A DNA stretch of 6,548 bases, taken from positions 1 to 6,548 of the forward strand of contig CALESU010000190.1 in NCBI GenBank assembly GCA_937914905.1. The letters are read 5' to 3'. The DNA is from an uncultured bacterium (lineage in GTDB: Bacteria > Patescibacteriota > Microgenomatia > UBA1406 > GWC2-37-13). Under the pieces are notes generated by a model that was given only the letters and a program-made list of their open reading frames with translations, was not told the DNA's origin and did no database searches. A program made the position numbers and the translations under genes. Below, one piece after another: positions 5,658-6,548 of this stretch (positions are counted from its first letter, which is position 1; every line of letters begins with the position of its first letter).

Positions 5658-6548
5658 AGATATCTCTGATAATCGTCAATCATAATGGCGTTCGTTTCCT
5701 TCCTAGATTGTTTGAGTCTATAAAAACTCAATCACATCCCTCATTTGAAACCATCTTGGTAGATACTGAGTCGACAGATACTTCTATCTCGCTCGTAAGA
5801 GACCAGTATCCAACTGTGAGAATAGTACAAGCTGAAAATAGGGGATTTGGATTTGCCGCAAATCAAGGGGCAATCCAAGCACGCGGAACACATCTTATGT
5901 TTTTTAACGAAGACATGTATATGCCGCCTGATTTTCTCGAACGCATGTGCTCCTTTCGAAAGAAGATCGATTCGGAAACTGATCCCATTGCGGTGATAGG
6001 TTGTAAGATAATTCCTTTTGATACGGATCCCACACACACTGAGCCCTATTTGGGTGGCGGAATAGATCTTTTTGCGTATCCTTACGATATTAAAAACCCA
6101 AAAAAACAGCCTTTCACCATTAATGGCAGCCCGTTTATGATGGAGACCCAGTTGTTTCTCACATCAAAAGGTTTTCATGAAGCAATTTTCCTGTATGGAG
6201 AAGATACTGATTTGTGTTGGCGACTCAGATTGCTTGGATATGGAAGTATCATCAATAATCAAGCGTATCTTTTTCATTATGGCGGAGGGGTTACGGGAGG
6301 AATATCGGCGAAAAAAGTCGGTCATATCGTATATGGATCTCTTGTTGGAATGGTCACAAATTATTCGATTCTCATTCTTTTTCTTATATTTCCGTTTTAT
6401 TTCTTGTATATAATTTCCATTCATATGGGCTTGTTCTTGGTTATGAAAGGAAACTATGTGTATAATAAAGAGCTCGTTTTAGCTGGAATTCGTTTTATTC
6501 AAAACATAGGAACGGTTTTTGAGATGAGATCTTTAAAAAAAAAAAATC
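5654..6548 (+). CDS. GT2-family glycosyltransferase (rhamnosyltransferase-like), 3'-truncated
   Basis: The frame opens at the ATG of the ATGA overlap at 5654 and has no stop for 298 codons, so the gene runs off the window; family length is about 300-350, so little is missing. The N-terminus MKISLIIVNHNGVRFLPRL and the block NRGFGFAANQG are typical of the WbbL/rhamnosyltransferase-like GT2 group. Asn85-Glu86-Asp87 (FFNEDMYMPP) fills the DXD position, usually written NPD or NDD. GEDTDLCWRLRLLGY (from residue 182) is the conserved ED..D..WR block that supplies the catalytic base. HYGGG follows, as the His-containing end of the catalytic domain often does. Residues about 239-264 are strongly hydrophobic and probably anchor the protein in the membrane. 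The sugar transferred is unknown; rhamnose or another deoxyhexose is a guess from family resemblance. The last visible codons lie in a 12-A run. Confidence 0.9.
   Translation, partial: MKISLIIVNHNGVRFLPRLFESIKTQSHPSFETILVDTESTDTSISLVRDQYPTVRIVQAENRGFGFAANQGAIQARGTHLMFFNEDMYMPPDFLERMCSFRKKIDSETDPIAVIGCKIIPFDTDPTHTEPYLGGGIDLFAYPYDIKNPKKQPFTINGSPFMMETQLFLTSKGFHEAIFLYGEDTDLCWRLRLLGYGSIINNQAYLFHYGGGVTGGISAKKVGHIVYGSLVGMVTNYSILILFLIFPFYFLYIISIHMGLFLVMKGNYVYNKELVLAGIRFIQNIGTVFEMRSLKKKN
6535..6546. repeat. 12-base poly-A homopolymer in coding sequence
   Basis: This is an uninterrupted run of 12 A inside the second GT2 gene, read in the current frame as lysine codons after Arg-Ser-Leu and ending in an AAT codon. 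Runs of this length can slip during replication or transcription and are also a frequent place for assembly errors. It sits near the expected C-terminus of the protein, two bases before the window end. Confidence 0.8.

Noticed and set aside
5741..6424. Open frames on both strands (5741-6037 minus, 6164-6424 minus, 6177-6413 plus) near the window end
   Set aside because: The true coding frame here is the GT2 gene starting at 5654, which is open to the window end and has conserved motifs throughout; the others are out-of-frame or antisense readings.
1..6548. Defence system, CRISPR array, insertion sequence, prophage or tRNA
   Set aside because: Every long open frame reads as glycan biosynthesis; I see no spaced direct repeats, transposase motifs, terminal inverted repeats or tRNA-like cloverleaf, and there is no intergenic space over 27 bp to hold them.

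Overview
This window is a stretch of a bacterial cell-surface polysaccharide (O-antigen, capsule or glycan) biosynthesis locus. It holds seven protein-coding genes, is almost gap-free, and is cut inside a gene at both ends. I see no RNA genes, mobile elements, CRISPR arrays or phage genes. The organism cannot be named. The moderate-to-low GC content (about 40% by eye), very tight packing, stop/start overlaps, apparent lack of Shine-Dalgarno motifs and gene mix would fit an uncultivated small-genome bacterium such as Patescibacteria/CPR, but this is a low-confidence guess. TGA works as a stop at two ATGA junctions, so TGA-recoded lineages are unlikely.

Left part (1-1673, + strand): two tandem, mutually related NAD-dependent sugar-nucleotide epimerases of the CDP-paratose/tyvelose 2-epimerase-like SDR branch. 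The first lacks its N-terminus because of the window edge. It carries Phe where the usual catalytic Tyr of YxxxK would be. The second is complete, with an intact GGxGFIG and YxxxK.

Middle (1701-2966, - strand): a single gene facing the others. It encodes a zinc-binding, TcaB9/TylC3/NovU-type NDP-sugar C-methyltransferase with all recognisable catalytic residues. It converges on the epimerases (27-bp gap) and diverges from the following operon. Only 20 bp separate the two divergent start codons, and that gap holds overlapping -10-like hexamers placed so that both transcripts could be leaderless.

Right part (2987-6548, + strand): a four-gene operon of hexapeptide-repeat acyltransferase, GT4 glycosyltransferase, GT2 glycosyltransferase and a second GT2 glycosyltransferase, the last truncated by the window end. 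The junctions overlap by 4, 1 and 4 nt, which suggests translational coupling.

Read together, the epimerases and the C-methyltransferase would make an unusual, possibly branched-chain, nucleotide-activated deoxysugar. The glycosyltransferases would assemble it with other sugars on a lipid carrier at the inner face of the membrane, and the acyltransferase would decorate a sugar or the glycan. The genes for making the starting NDP-keto-sugar, and the flippase and polymerase, are not in the window. I found no clearly novel system. The most interesting points are the divergent leaderless-looking promoter pair, the Phe-for-Tyr epimerase paired with a canonical paralog, and the oppositely oriented C-methyltransferase.
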